This document shows positions 1-5,956 of a stretch of DNA of 5,956 nt, piece after piece. A program made the translations under genes and the position numbers. Within the stretch, counting starts at the first letter, position 1. Each line of letters opens with the position of its first letter. The stretch comes from an uncultured Ignavibacteriota bacterium. GTDB lineage: Bacteria > Bacteroidota > Ignavibacteria > Tepidaquicellales > Tepidaquicellaceae. The stretch is taken from NCBI GenBank assembly GCA_937983305.1, contig CALKAJ010000193.1, positions 1-5,956 on the forward strand, given 5' to 3'. The notes beneath the pieces were generated by a model. It was not told the DNA's origin, ran no database searches, and saw only the letters and a program-made list of their open reading frames with translations.

Positions 1-482
1 ATGGAAATAAAGGACTATCATTATATTTTCTAAAAAATTATGAAGATGCTTTGATTGCGTTTAACAAAGCTATAGAATTAAATACTGAAAACTATAGAAT
101 ATTCTGGTATAGAGGAAAAACTCACTCAAGGTTAAAAGACCTTAACAAAGCTATAGAGGATTTTACTTCTTCATTAAAAATATATCCGAATAATCCTGAT
201 TGCTATTATGACAGAGCAATTTCATACTCCAGCCTGAGCGATTATAAATCTGCACTTGAAGATTTGAATAAAGCAATAGAACTCGTACCTGATGACGGTG
301 AGTTTTATTTTGACAGAGGTGTTGTAAATATTGAACTGGGAAATTACGACGCAGCTCTGACAGATTACACAAAAGCTCTTGAATTAAAGCCTGCTTTAAA
401 AAATGATTTGGAACCAAGAATTGAAAAATTAAAGGCAGCTATCGAAGAGAAAAAAAATAACGATACTACAAAAGACGGATAA
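1..482 (+). CDS. Tetratricopeptide-repeat (TPR) protein, C-terminal part (5' end outside window)
   Basis: The reading frame is open from base 3 to the TAA at 480-482 (159 visible residues). No start is needed inside the window: the codons before the TTG at 51 already encode TPR sequence (NYEDAL before IAFNKAIELN). Four 34-residue TPR units are visible, at about residues 1-30 (partial), 31-64, 65-98 and 99-132, with the usual pattern of aromatic/G-Y/A-L-A-P positions, for example GNYDAALTDYTKALELKP. A lysine/glutamate-rich tail of about 27 residues follows. TPR arrays are helical scaffolds for protein-protein contacts; the partner cannot be told from this sequence. Any signal peptide or extra domain would lie upstream, outside the window. 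The stop is 5 nt before ribD, so it is probably co-transcribed with the riboflavin genes, but no role in riboflavin synthesis is implied. Confidence 0.9.
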   Translation, partial: GNKGLSLYFLKNYEDALIAFNKAIELNTENYRIFWYRGKTHSRLKDLNKAIEDFTSSLKIYPNNPDCYYDRAISYSSLSDYKSALEDLNKAIELVPDDGEFYFDRGVVNIELGNYDAALTDYTKALELKPALKNDLEPRIEKLKAAIEEKKNNDTTKDG

Positions 483-487
483 AAAAT

Positions 488-1513
488 ATGCTTTCAAAAG
501 AAAGTATAATAGATAAATGTATAAAACTTGCGAAAAAGGGAGCCGGAACAGTTTCTCCAAATCCACTTGTAGGGTGTATCTTGATAAAAGATGGAAAAAT
601 TATCGGCGAAGGATTTCACAAAGAAGCCGGCTCCCCTCACGCTGAAGTTAATGCGATTAATAATGCAATTTCAAAAGGGTTTAGTGTTAAAGGAGCAGAC
701 TTATACGTAACGCTTGAACCTTGCAGTCATTACGGCAAAACTCCACCTTGTACCGATTTGATAATAAAATCAGGAATAAAAAATGTTTATATTGGTATGC
801 AGGACCCAAACCCTTTCGTAAACGGAAAAGGAATTCGAAAAATGCAAAAATCCGGAATTAAAGTAATAAAAGATATAAAAGAAAAAGAATGTATTGAACT
901 AAATAAGGTATTTTCGAAAAATATTAAGAAAAAACTTCCTTATGTGTCTTTAAAGATAGCACAAAGTATAGACGGCAAAATAGCTCTAACTAATTTCAAT
1001 TCCAAATGGATAACCGGTTCCAAGGCACGGGAATTTGTTCAGGAATTGAGGTTTAAAAATGATGCTGTTCTTGTTGGAGCAAACACTGTAAAAAAAGACA
1101 ACCCGGAATTAACATACAGAGGAAAAAGAAAAAAGGTTATTAAGAGAATAATATTGACAAGTAAAGCATCAAAGATATCCGAAAGAAATAATGTACTTTC
1201 CGATAAATATTCTTTAAATACTTTTTTAATCAGTTCAGATATTTCCAAATCAGGTTACAGAAAAATACTTTCTGAACTATATAAGATGGGAATTACTTCA
1301 GTCTTAGTCGAGGGTGGAGCATTTGTATTCTCAAAATTTTTGGAATACGATTTATTCGACGATATATATATTCTGATGGCTCCCAAGGTTATTGGAAAAG
1401 GAATTTCATCGTTTGCAAATTTTAAAATCACTAACTTAGATAAATCAAAAAATCTCCGTTTTATATATTCTAAAAAAATCGGAGATGATATTTTATTATA
1501 TTATAAAAAATAA
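488..1513 (+). CDS. ribD: Bifunctional riboflavin biosynthesis protein RibD (pyrimidine deaminase / reductase)
   Basis: RibD deaminates 2,5-diamino-6-ribosylamino-4(3H)-pyrimidinone 5'-phosphate and then reduces the ribosyl chain with NADPH, two consecutive cytoplasmic steps of riboflavin synthesis. The N-terminal half (about 1-145) is a cytidine-deaminase-type zinc domain. H51 in HAEVNAI with C79 and C88 in PCSHYGKTPPC are the expected zinc ligands, and E53 is the catalytic acid/base. The early SPNPLVGC motif (23-30) is also typical. The C-terminal half (about 150-341) is the RibD reductase (DHFR-like) domain, with QSIDGKIA (159-166), DNPELTYR (204-211) and VLVEGGA (272-278). At 341 residues it is slightly short against about 360 in E. 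coli and B. subtilis, with both domains complete. The ATG at 488 lies 5 nt after the TPR gene and puts the deaminase motifs at normal distances. Only a GGA 8 nt upstream resembles a ribosome-binding site. No FMN riboswitch can precede it within the window. Confidence 0.96.
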   Translation: MLSKESIIDKCIKLAKKGAGTVSPNPLVGCILIKDGKIIGEGFHKEAGSPHAEVNAINNAISKGFSVKGADLYVTLEPCSHYGKTPPCTDLIIKSGIKNVYIGMQDPNPFVNGKGIRKMQKSGIKVIKDIKEKECIELNKVFSKNIKKKLPYVSLKIAQSIDGKIALTNFNSKWITGSKAREFVQELRFKNDAVLVGANTVKKDNPELTYRGKRKKVIKRIILTSKASKISERNNVLSDKYSLNTFLISSDISKSGYRKILSELYKMGITSVLVEGGAFVFSKFLEYDLFDDIYILMAPKVIGKGISSFANFKITNLDKSKNLRFIYSKKIGDDILLYYKK

Positions 1514-1523
1514 AAAATAGTTT

Positions 1524-2150
1524 ATGTTTACAGGTATTGTAACAGATATGGGAAGAATCCGCTCTATGAAAAAGGTTGGAGACAGTATTAAATTTACTGT
1601 TGAGCCGGTTATGTCAAAAAATTATCTGAAAGGTTATTCGAAAGGATTAAGTATGGCTATAAACGGTGCCTGCATGACCGTAACAACTCTCAAAGGTAAT
1701 TTATTTGAATTCACAACTATCAATGAATCTCTCTCAAAAACAAATTTAAGTGACCTGAAAGCCGGAAGCTACGTAAATCTTGAGAAGCCGATGAGACTAA
1801 ATGCAACAATTGACGGCCATATAGTACAAGGTCATGTTGATTATACAGGAACAGTAGAAAAAATAAATAAACTTGAAGACAGCTGGGAGTATTTTATTAA
1901 ATTCTCATCGAAATTCAGAGATAATATTATTTATGTCGGGTCAATAGCAATTAATGGAGTAAGCCTTACTATTGCCGGAATCGAGAAAGAAACTAAAAAA
2001 GATATAACCGTTAAGGTTGCAATAATTCCTCATACATGGAAAGTTACCAATTTTAGATACTTCAAACCCGGAGATAGGGTTAATCTGGAATTTGATATGG
2101 TTGGAAAATTTGTAGTTAGAAAACTTGACAATCTAAAACTCAAGAAATAG
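1524..2150 (+). CDS. ribE: Riboflavin synthase, alpha chain
   Basis: Riboflavin synthase dismutates two 6,7-dimethyl-8-ribityllumazine molecules into riboflavin and the 5-amino-6-ribitylaminouracil intermediate. The protein begins with the diagnostic MFTGIV and has 208 residues, the usual size. It shows the internal duplication of two lumazine-binding barrels, about 1-97 and 98-195. The first barrel has SMAINGACMTV with C50, matching the conserved cysteine. The second starts near IDGHIVQGHVD (H104) and has SIAINGVSLTI with S147. IPHTWKVTNF (168-177) and EFDMVGK (189-195, D191) follow, as expected near the active site at the subunit interface. It starts 10 nt after ribD with an A/T-rich leader and no clear Shine-Dalgarno, so it is probably translated from the same mRNA. 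Its last 11 bp overlap the 3' end of the convergent glycosyltransferase gene. The gene is called ribE in many genomes and ribC in E. coli. Confidence 0.96.
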   Translation: MFTGIVTDMGRIRSMKKVGDSIKFTVEPVMSKNYLKGYSKGLSMAINGACMTVTTLKGNLFEFTTINESLSKTNLSDLKAGSYVNLEKPMRLNATIDGHIVQGHVDYTGTVEKINKLEDSWEYFIKFSSKFRDNIIYVGSIAINGVSLTIAGIEKETKKDITVKVAIIPHTWKVTNFRYFKPGDRVNLEFDMVGKFVVRKLDNLKLKK

Positions 2151-3168
2151 CTTTAATTGCCTGTTCAGCTATTTCAGACTCAGATATATTTTTCATGCAG
2201 GCAAAAGTTTTTTCAGGACATTTATTTCCGCCATGTATTCCGCAAGGTCTGCATTTTAATCCTTTAGTTTCGAAAATTATATCGTTCACCCCAATTGGAT
2301 AAAAACCAAACTCAGGAACAGTGGCACCGAAGATTGCGAAAACTCTCGTATTCATAGCATTTGCAAGATGTAAAGGAGCTGAATCGTTTGTGATAATTAA
2401 GTCTGATCTGCCAATCAACTCTGCAGACTGAAGTAAAGTAAGTTTACCTGCTGCATTTCTTACATTTTTATTTTCACAATTATCAAGTATAAAACTGCAT
2501 AGTTCATTATCTTTTTTACTTCCAATTAAAACAACCTGAATATCCACTTTCGAGAGATGTTTTAAAAGGTTTATATATTTAAATTCCGGGTATCTTTTGG
2601 TTAGCCATTCCGAACCCGGAGCGATTGTAATAAATTTCTTCTCTAAATCAATTTTTAATATTTTCAGAAGTAATTCAACAGTGCGTTTATCTTCTTCATC
2701 CGGATATAATTCAGGATTAATAATTTCATTTTTTTCAACTCCCAAGGGTTTAAGCAGATTAAGATTTCTTAAAATTTCGTGTTTTCCCTTGTCATACTTA
2801 ACTAAGTCAGTATATAAAAATTTTAAAGATGATGTATCAAACGAAATCCTTTTTTCAACCTTTGATTTATAAGAGATATATGAGCTTCTTGCCGACCGGT
2901 GAGGCGAAATAATTGCATCATATCTTAAAAATTTTATCCTGTTAATAATTCGTTTTAACTTCCTAAAGCCCTTATCTTTTCCTTTTTTATCAAAAACAAT
3001 AATATCGTTAATATTTGGATTATTTTTCAGCAAAGAAGAGGTAACAGGCGTGCAAAGAACTTCTACTATCGCATTTAATTCTTTATAAAGCACCTGAATT
3101 AAAGGTAAAGTCAGTATAACATCACCTATAAAGGCTGTCTGTATAACTAATATTTTTTTCTGAATCAT
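2140..3168 (-). CDS. Family 9 glycosyltransferase (ADP-heptose:LPS heptosyltransferase type)
   Basis: This is a 342-residue protein of the GT9 family, which includes the WaaC, WaaF and WaaQ enzymes that transfer heptose from ADP-heptose to LPS core sugars at the cytoplasmic face of the inner membrane. The N-terminus ILVIQTAFIGDVILTLPL has the conserved G15-D16, where the family's catalytic acidic residue sits. The C-terminal GT-B half has APGSEWLTKRYP (183-194, nucleotide/phosphate region with K191) and NDSAPLHLANAM (261-272), the hallmark donor-binding motif. A cysteine cluster, C306, C309, C317 and C324, precedes the end, as in many heptosyltransferase II-like proteins. The ATG at 3168 gives the standard family start but lies 47 nt inside the end of the acyltransferase gene, suggesting translational coupling. 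Donor and acceptor cannot be fixed from sequence; a WaaF-like role is likely but the sugar may not be heptose. The TGA at 2140-2142 lies within the convergent ribE. Confidence 0.9.
   Translation of the reverse strand: MIQKKILVIQTAFIGDVILTLPLIQVLYKELNAIVEVLCTPVTSSLLKNNPNINDIIVFDKKGKDKGFRKLKRIINRIKFLRYDAIISPHRSARSSYISYKSKVEKRISFDTSSLKFLYTDLVKYDKGKHEILRNLNLLKPLGVEKNEIINPELYPDEEDKRTVELLLKILKIDLEKKFITIAPGSEWLTKRYPEFKYINLLKHLSKVDIQVVLIGSKKDNELCSFILDNCENKNVRNAAGKLTLLQSAELIGRSDLIITNDSAPLHLANAMNTRVFAIFGATVPEFGFYPIGVNDIIFETKGLKCRPCGIHGGNKCPEKTFACMKNISESEIAEQAIKAIS
2144..2175. terminator. Weak stem-loop at the convergent gene junction, possible two-way terminator
   Basis: GAAATAGCT at 2144-2152 and AGCTATTTC at 2167-2175 form a perfect 9-bp inverted repeat with a 14-nt loop. 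The left arm contains the ribE stop codon (TAG, 2148-2150). On the plus strand a T run (2189-2193) follows about 13 nt after the stem. On the minus strand TTGAGTTTTAG follows directly. The stem has only three G-C pairs and lies inside the 3' coding end of the glycosyltransferase gene, so it is a poor intrinsic terminator. It is reported because it is the only hairpin I found where two converging transcripts must end or collide. Confidence 0.3.
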
Positions 3169-4047
3169 ATTTTAAAATGCTTTTAAATCTTCTGTGAAAC
3201 CAAAGCCATTGAGAAGGGTCTTTTCTTATAACTTCTTCATATGCGCTTTGGATTCGTTGAGTAAGCTCGCAAATATTTTTTTCGTTATATTCGTTTATAT
3301 CTGAATAGTCTAATCTATATAATTCCGATGTATATTTTAAGTCATTTTCCCGGCGCATATAACCAACTAAAATTTCAGAATTATATTTCAGGGCAACCTT
3401 TGCAGGCCCGTTAAAAGCCGTGGTTTTAACATTAAAAAAGTCTATAAAACAGGAAAACCTTGGATCAGCTGCCTGATCAATTACAAAACAGACCAATTCA
3501 TTATTCTTAATCATAGAAAACATTTGCCTTAATGATGCTCCTAATTCAATTACCTTATTTCCATGTAATTCTCTTATCCTGTTAATTTCATTATTCACCC
3601 CGCTATTCGATTGATGTTTAACGAGTATATTAATTGGCCTTCCAAGCAGAAACCTTAGCCCGTAAGCGGCTAATTCCCAGTTTGAATAATGAGCACTGAT
3701 AAGTATTATCCCTTTTCCCTTATTATAGGCATTTTCAAAAATTTCTTCGTAATCATAATGAATATATTCCCTAATATCTTTCTCGGAAAGTTTCTTTAAG
3801 TATAAAATCTCAAACAGTATTATGCTTATATTATTATAGGCTTCTTTTAAAATATTTATACGCCATTCTTCCGGTTTTCCGGGATAGCATAGTTCAAGAT
3901 TTTTAAGAACTATATTCTTCCTGTAAGGGTATAGATAAAAAAAAACCGGCCTGAAAATTTCCCTAATCTTTGAACAAACCAAAATGGCAGTAATCGTATA
4001 AATACACCAAGAGTTTTAAAAATTAATAATGTTATTTTATCTGCCAT
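3122..4047 (-). CDS. lpxL: LpxL/HtrB-family lipid A acyltransferase, broken by a -1 frameshift at a T9 run
   Basis: The family adds secondary acyl chains to lipid A precursors at the inner membrane. The main frame (3122 to about 3946) carries its motifs: RKNIVLKNLELCYPG, the HX4E catalytic motif SAHYSNWELAAYG (H120/E125 in the joined protein), CFVIDQAADP with the following FFNVKTTAFNGPAKVAL, and the C-terminal WLWFHRRFK. This frame has no ATG; its only upstream start is a TTG at 3982 that would give a foreign-looking, short N-terminus. The proper N-terminus lies in another frame. An ATG at 4047, 5 nt after miaB, encodes MADKITLLIFKTLGVFIRLL and then a hydrophobic stretch through LPFWFVQRLGKFSGRFFF, and would stop at TAG (3910-3912). 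The frames meet at nine T (3937-3945); a tenth T gives GRFFFYLYPYRKN and a 308-residue protein, close to E. coli LpxL (306). Whether it is functional depends on whether the indel is real. The symbol reflects the family, not a proven acyl position. Confidence 0.86.
3937..3945 (-). repeat. Homopolymer T9 (plus-strand A9) at the frameshift in the acyltransferase gene
   Basis: This is the longest single-base run I noticed in the window; the next is A8 at 450-457. In the gene's sense it reads CGG followed by nine T and then ATC. Upstream codons are in the frame of the ATG at 4047; downstream codons matching the acyltransferase family are in the -1 frame. Gaining one T or losing two restores a continuous gene. 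Runs of this length are known sites of replication slippage, RNA polymerase slippage and sequencing miscounts; the sequence alone does not say which applies. Confidence 0.85.
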
Positions 4048-4052
4048 ATTTT

Positions 4053-5420
4053 TTAAATAATTGTTCCGAAAAGTGTTGCGGAATTGACTCTTTCAATTTT
4101 AGATAAAACTTTATCACCTATATTAAACCCATTTCTTGGAATAATTACTGATTTATTGCAATCGGTTCTTCCCATGAGAAAATCTTCGGATTTCTTACTA
4201 ACACTTTCCAAAAGTATTTCTTTTGTAAAACCGATAAGTTTCTTATTTTGCTTTATTGAAATTTTTCGCTGAAGCTCTATGATTTCCGATAATCTTCGTT
4301 GTTTTACTTCTTCAGGTACATCGTCTGCCATTTTATATGCTTTTGTATTTTCTCTGGGTGAATATGCAAACATATATGCTCCGTCATATTCAACTCTTTC
4401 TATCACATCAAGAGTCAATTTATGGTCATCTTCATTTTCGGAGGGAAATCCTGCGATGATATCCGTTGACAAGCCTACTCCGGGAATCATTTCCTTTGCT
4501 TTTTCAATAATTCCAAGATATTTTTCAACAGTATAAAGCCTGTTCATAAGCTTTAAAATTCTGTCTGAGCCGGATTGAACAGGTAAATGAATATATTTAC
4601 AGATATTATCATATTCAGCCATTGTTTCAATCAATTTTAAAGATAAATCATAGGGGTGAGATGTTGAATATCTAATCCTAATTTCAGGAACAGCTTTCGC
4701 AACAGCTTTTAATAAATCCGAAAAATCATTTTTCTCAATATCTATATATGAATTTACATTTTGACCTAAAAGAGTAATTTCTTTTATACCTTTTCTTGAG
4801 AGCTCTTCGGCTTCTCTTACAATACTTGCAAGATTTCGGCTTCTTTCTCGTCCGCGGGTAAATGGAACAACACAAAACGTGCAAAACTTATCACAACCTC
4901 TCATTACGCTTATCCATGCCGTTATTCCATCTTTGCGGGAAGGAATCAAATCATCATAGGTTTCAACCTTGGATAGTTTAACTGCGATTCCTTTATCTCC
5001 TGTTTCAATTATGCTATCAATTAATTCAGGTAATTTTCTGTATTCATCAGGACCAACAATTAAATCTACAAATTTATATTCTTCTATTAGTTTATTTTTT
5101 AACCTCTCAGCCATACAACCTAAAATTCCTACAACGGTATCCGGGTTTCTCTTCTTAATATTTTTTAGGTGCTCTAAACGATTAAAAATTCTTTGCTCGG
5201 CATTATCCCTGACACTACATGTGTTTAATAATACTAAATCAGAATCAGAAATTTGCTCTGTCTCTTCATAACCTGATTCACTTAATACAGAAATTATGAT
5301 TTCTGAATCCGATAAGTTCATCTGGCAACCATAGGTTTCGATATAAACCTTCTTACCGTTTGAATTCTTTGTTATAACTTTAGATTTTTGAACCGGATTA
5401 TTTAATATTTCAAATTTCAA
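4053..5420 (-). CDS. miaB: tRNA-2-methylthio-N6-dimethylallyladenosine synthase MiaB
   Basis: MiaB is a radical-SAM methylthiotransferase that converts i6A37 in tRNAs reading UNN codons to ms2i6A37. Three domains are visible in 455 residues. The N-terminal methylthiotransferase domain (about 24-145) has auxiliary [4Fe-4S] ligands C32 (ETYGCQMNLSDSE), C68 (NTCSVRDNAEQR) and C102 (GILGCMAER). The radical-SAM core (about 165-390) has C176, C180 and C183 in RGCDKFCTFCVVPFTRGRER, with LGQNVNSY (218-225) downstream. A TRAM RNA-binding domain (about 393-455) has GRTDCNKSVII. NTCSVRDNAEQR and the GRT motif favour MiaB over RimO and MtaB. The start is a TTG at 5420: the frame has a stop six codons upstream and no in-frame ATG before M34, which lies inside the cluster motif. 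It begins 1 nt after the dxs stop, so translation is probably coupled. Dxs supplies, several steps on, the dimethylallyl group that MiaA (not seen here) adds before MiaB acts. Confidence 0.96.
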   Translation of the reverse strand: MKFEILNNPVQKSKVITKNSNGKKVYIETYGCQMNLSDSEIIISVLSESGYEETEQISDSDLVLLNTCSVRDNAEQRIFNRLEHLKNIKKRNPDTVVGILGCMAERLKNKLIEEYKFVDLIVGPDEYRKLPELIDSIIETGDKGIAVKLSKVETYDDLIPSRKDGITAWISVMRGCDKFCTFCVVPFTRGRERSRNLASIVREAEELSRKGIKEITLLGQNVNSYIDIEKNDFSDLLKAVAKAVPEIRIRYSTSHPYDLSLKLIETMAEYDNICKYIHLPVQSGSDRILKLMNRLYTVEKYLGIIEKAKEMIPGVGLSTDIIAGFPSENEDDHKLTLDVIERVEYDGAYMFAYSPRENTKAYKMADDVPEEVKQRRLSEIIELQRKISIKQNKKLIGFTKEILLESVSKKSEDFLMGRTDCNKSVIIPRNGFNIGDKVLSKIERVNSATLFGTII

Positions 5421-5421
5421 T

Positions 5422-5956
5422 CTATATTTTCTTTGCTATTTTTTCATTTAAAAATTCATCAACAACTTCTGCTATACCCTTAGAATCTGTTTTTAACATT
5501 GCATGAAGTTCTTCCGGCTTTCCATGTTCGATAAATTTATCAGGCAAACCATGAATTCTAATATCATTTTTATATCCATATTGAACTGCAAATTCTGAAA
5601 TAGCAGATCCAAATCCGCCTATAATCGAATTGTCTTCAACAGTTATAATCTTTGGGAATTTACTCAATATTTTAGTTAATAAGTCACCATCTAAAGGCTT
5701 TATAAATCTCATATTTACGACCTCTACTTCAACGCCTTTCGAAGATAATATTTCAGCTGCTTCCAGCGAATTATTTACCATATTCCCAATTGCTAAAATT
5801 GCTATTTCTTTCCCTTCTCTGACAACCTCCGCTTTACCAATCTCCAATTTTTGGAATTCACCAAATTCCGAATTTTCGGCATTTCCACGAGGATACCTGA
5901 TTGCAATAGGACCCTTTTTGTACAAAGTAGCAGTATATATCATATTTCTTAGTTCA
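5422..5956 (-). CDS. dxs: 1-deoxy-D-xylulose-5-phosphate synthase, C-terminal part (5' end outside window)
   Basis: Dxs condenses pyruvate and glyceraldehyde 3-phosphate using thiamine diphosphate, the first step of the MEP isoprenoid pathway. Only the last 177 residues are visible. The frame is open to the window edge: codons before the internal ATG at 5943 encode ELRN, continuing the family motif ELRNM, so that ATG is not the start. The end of the pyrimidine-binding transketolase domain is marked by GPIAIRYPRGNAE. The transketolase C-terminal domain follows, with VNMRFIKPLD (visible residues 80-89), TVEDNSIIGGFGSA (105-118) and GLPDKFIEHG (136-145). These match Dxs more closely than transketolase or the E1 beta subunits of 2-oxoacid dehydrogenases. 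The ThDP-binding N-terminal domain lies outside. It is the most upstream minus-strand gene seen, and its TAG stop is 1 nt from the miaB start, so dxs probably shares a transcript with miaB and the envelope genes. Confidence 0.95.
   Translation of the reverse strand, partial: ELRNMIYTATLYKKGPIAIRYPRGNAENSEFGEFQKLEIGKAEVVREGKEIAILAIGNMVNNSLEAAEILSSKGVEVEVVNMRFIKPLDGDLLTKILSKFPKIITVEDNSIIGGFGSAISEFAVQYGYKNDIRIHGLPDKFIEHGKPEELHAMLKTDSKGIAEVVDEFLNEKIAKKI

Noticed and set aside
51..53. TTG as the start of the TPR protein
   Set aside because: The frame is open to the window edge and the residues before this codon already match a TPR helix, so the true start lies upstream.
163..417. Opposite-strand open frames inside the TPR, ribD, GT9 and miaB genes
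   Set aside because: They show no recognisable domains, lie antisense to genes with clear family motifs, and look like by-products of AT-rich coding sequence.
483..487. FMN riboswitch ahead of ribD
   Set aside because: Only 5 nt separate ribD from the preceding coding frame, so there is no room for the element; one could only lie upstream of the window.
2140..3168. Naming the GT9 protein WaaF or WaaC outright
   Set aside because: The motifs establish the family and fold, but donor and acceptor sugars are not readable from sequence and no heptose-synthesis gene is in the window.
3889..3913. 7-bp inverted repeat (3889-3895 / 3907-3913) downstream of the T9 run as a stimulator of programmed -1 frameshifting
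   Set aside because: It begins about 23 nt after the slippery run, too far compared with the usual 5-9 nt, and is mostly A-U pairs; it may be chance.
3980..3982. TTG as the start of the acyltransferase
   Set aside because: It gives an N-terminus unlike the family and about 22 residues shorter, while the other frame supplies a matching N-terminus from an ATG just after miaB.
5941..5943. ATG as the start of the minus-strand dxs gene
   Set aside because: Upstream codons (ELRN) continue the Dxs motif to the edge; a protein starting here would lack the catalytic domains.
1..5956. A new defence, mobile or secondary-metabolite system
   Set aside because: All coding space is taken by recognisable housekeeping families; no repeats, integrase, toxin-antitoxin or unknown gene cluster is visible.

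Overview
The window is AT-rich, densely packed bacterial chromosome carrying ordinary housekeeping genes in two converging runs. The genes indicate a Gram-negative with an outer membrane: a lipid A-type acyltransferase and a family-9 (heptosyltransferase-like) glycosyltransferase sit together. The organism makes isoprenoids by the MEP pathway (Dxs) and its own riboflavin. The AT-rich sequence, the A/T-rich leaders without clear Shine-Dalgarno motifs, and the gene content suggest the Bacteroidetes/Ignavibacteria/Chlorobi (FCB) group. That placement is inference, not proof.

Plus strand, 1-2150: the C-terminal part of a tetratricopeptide-repeat protein (start outside the window), then ribD (bifunctional deaminase/reductase) and ribE (riboflavin synthase alpha chain). 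Gaps are 5 and 10 nt, so these three are probably one transcript. RibD acts on the early pyrimidine intermediates and RibE makes riboflavin in the last step. ribBA and ribH are not in the window.

Minus strand, 5956 down to 2140: the C-terminal part of dxs, then miaB, an lpxL/htrB-type acyltransferase gene, and a GT9 glycosyltransferase gene. They are separated by 1 nt, 5 nt and a 47-nt overlap, so this is also probably one transcript. Dxs starts the pathway to dimethylallyl diphosphate, the donor of the prenyl group on tRNA A37 that MiaB later methylthiolates. The last two genes are cell-envelope (lipid A/LPS) functions. The two runs meet tail to tail with an 11-bp overlap of ribE and the GT9 gene, and a weak stem-loop covers the junction.

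The main point of interest is in the acyltransferase gene. A simple reading starts it at a TTG (3982) and lacks the usual N-terminus. The missing N-terminus is present in another frame, starting at an ATG at 4047, five bases after miaB. The two frames join at a run of nine T (plus-strand A9, 3937-3945). One extra T would give an intact protein of about 308 residues. This could be a sequencing error, a phase-variable or disabled allele, or a site of slippage.

There is no stretch over 300 bases without a gene. I saw no RNA gene, mobile element, CRISPR array or riboswitch, and nothing that looks like a new multi-gene system.
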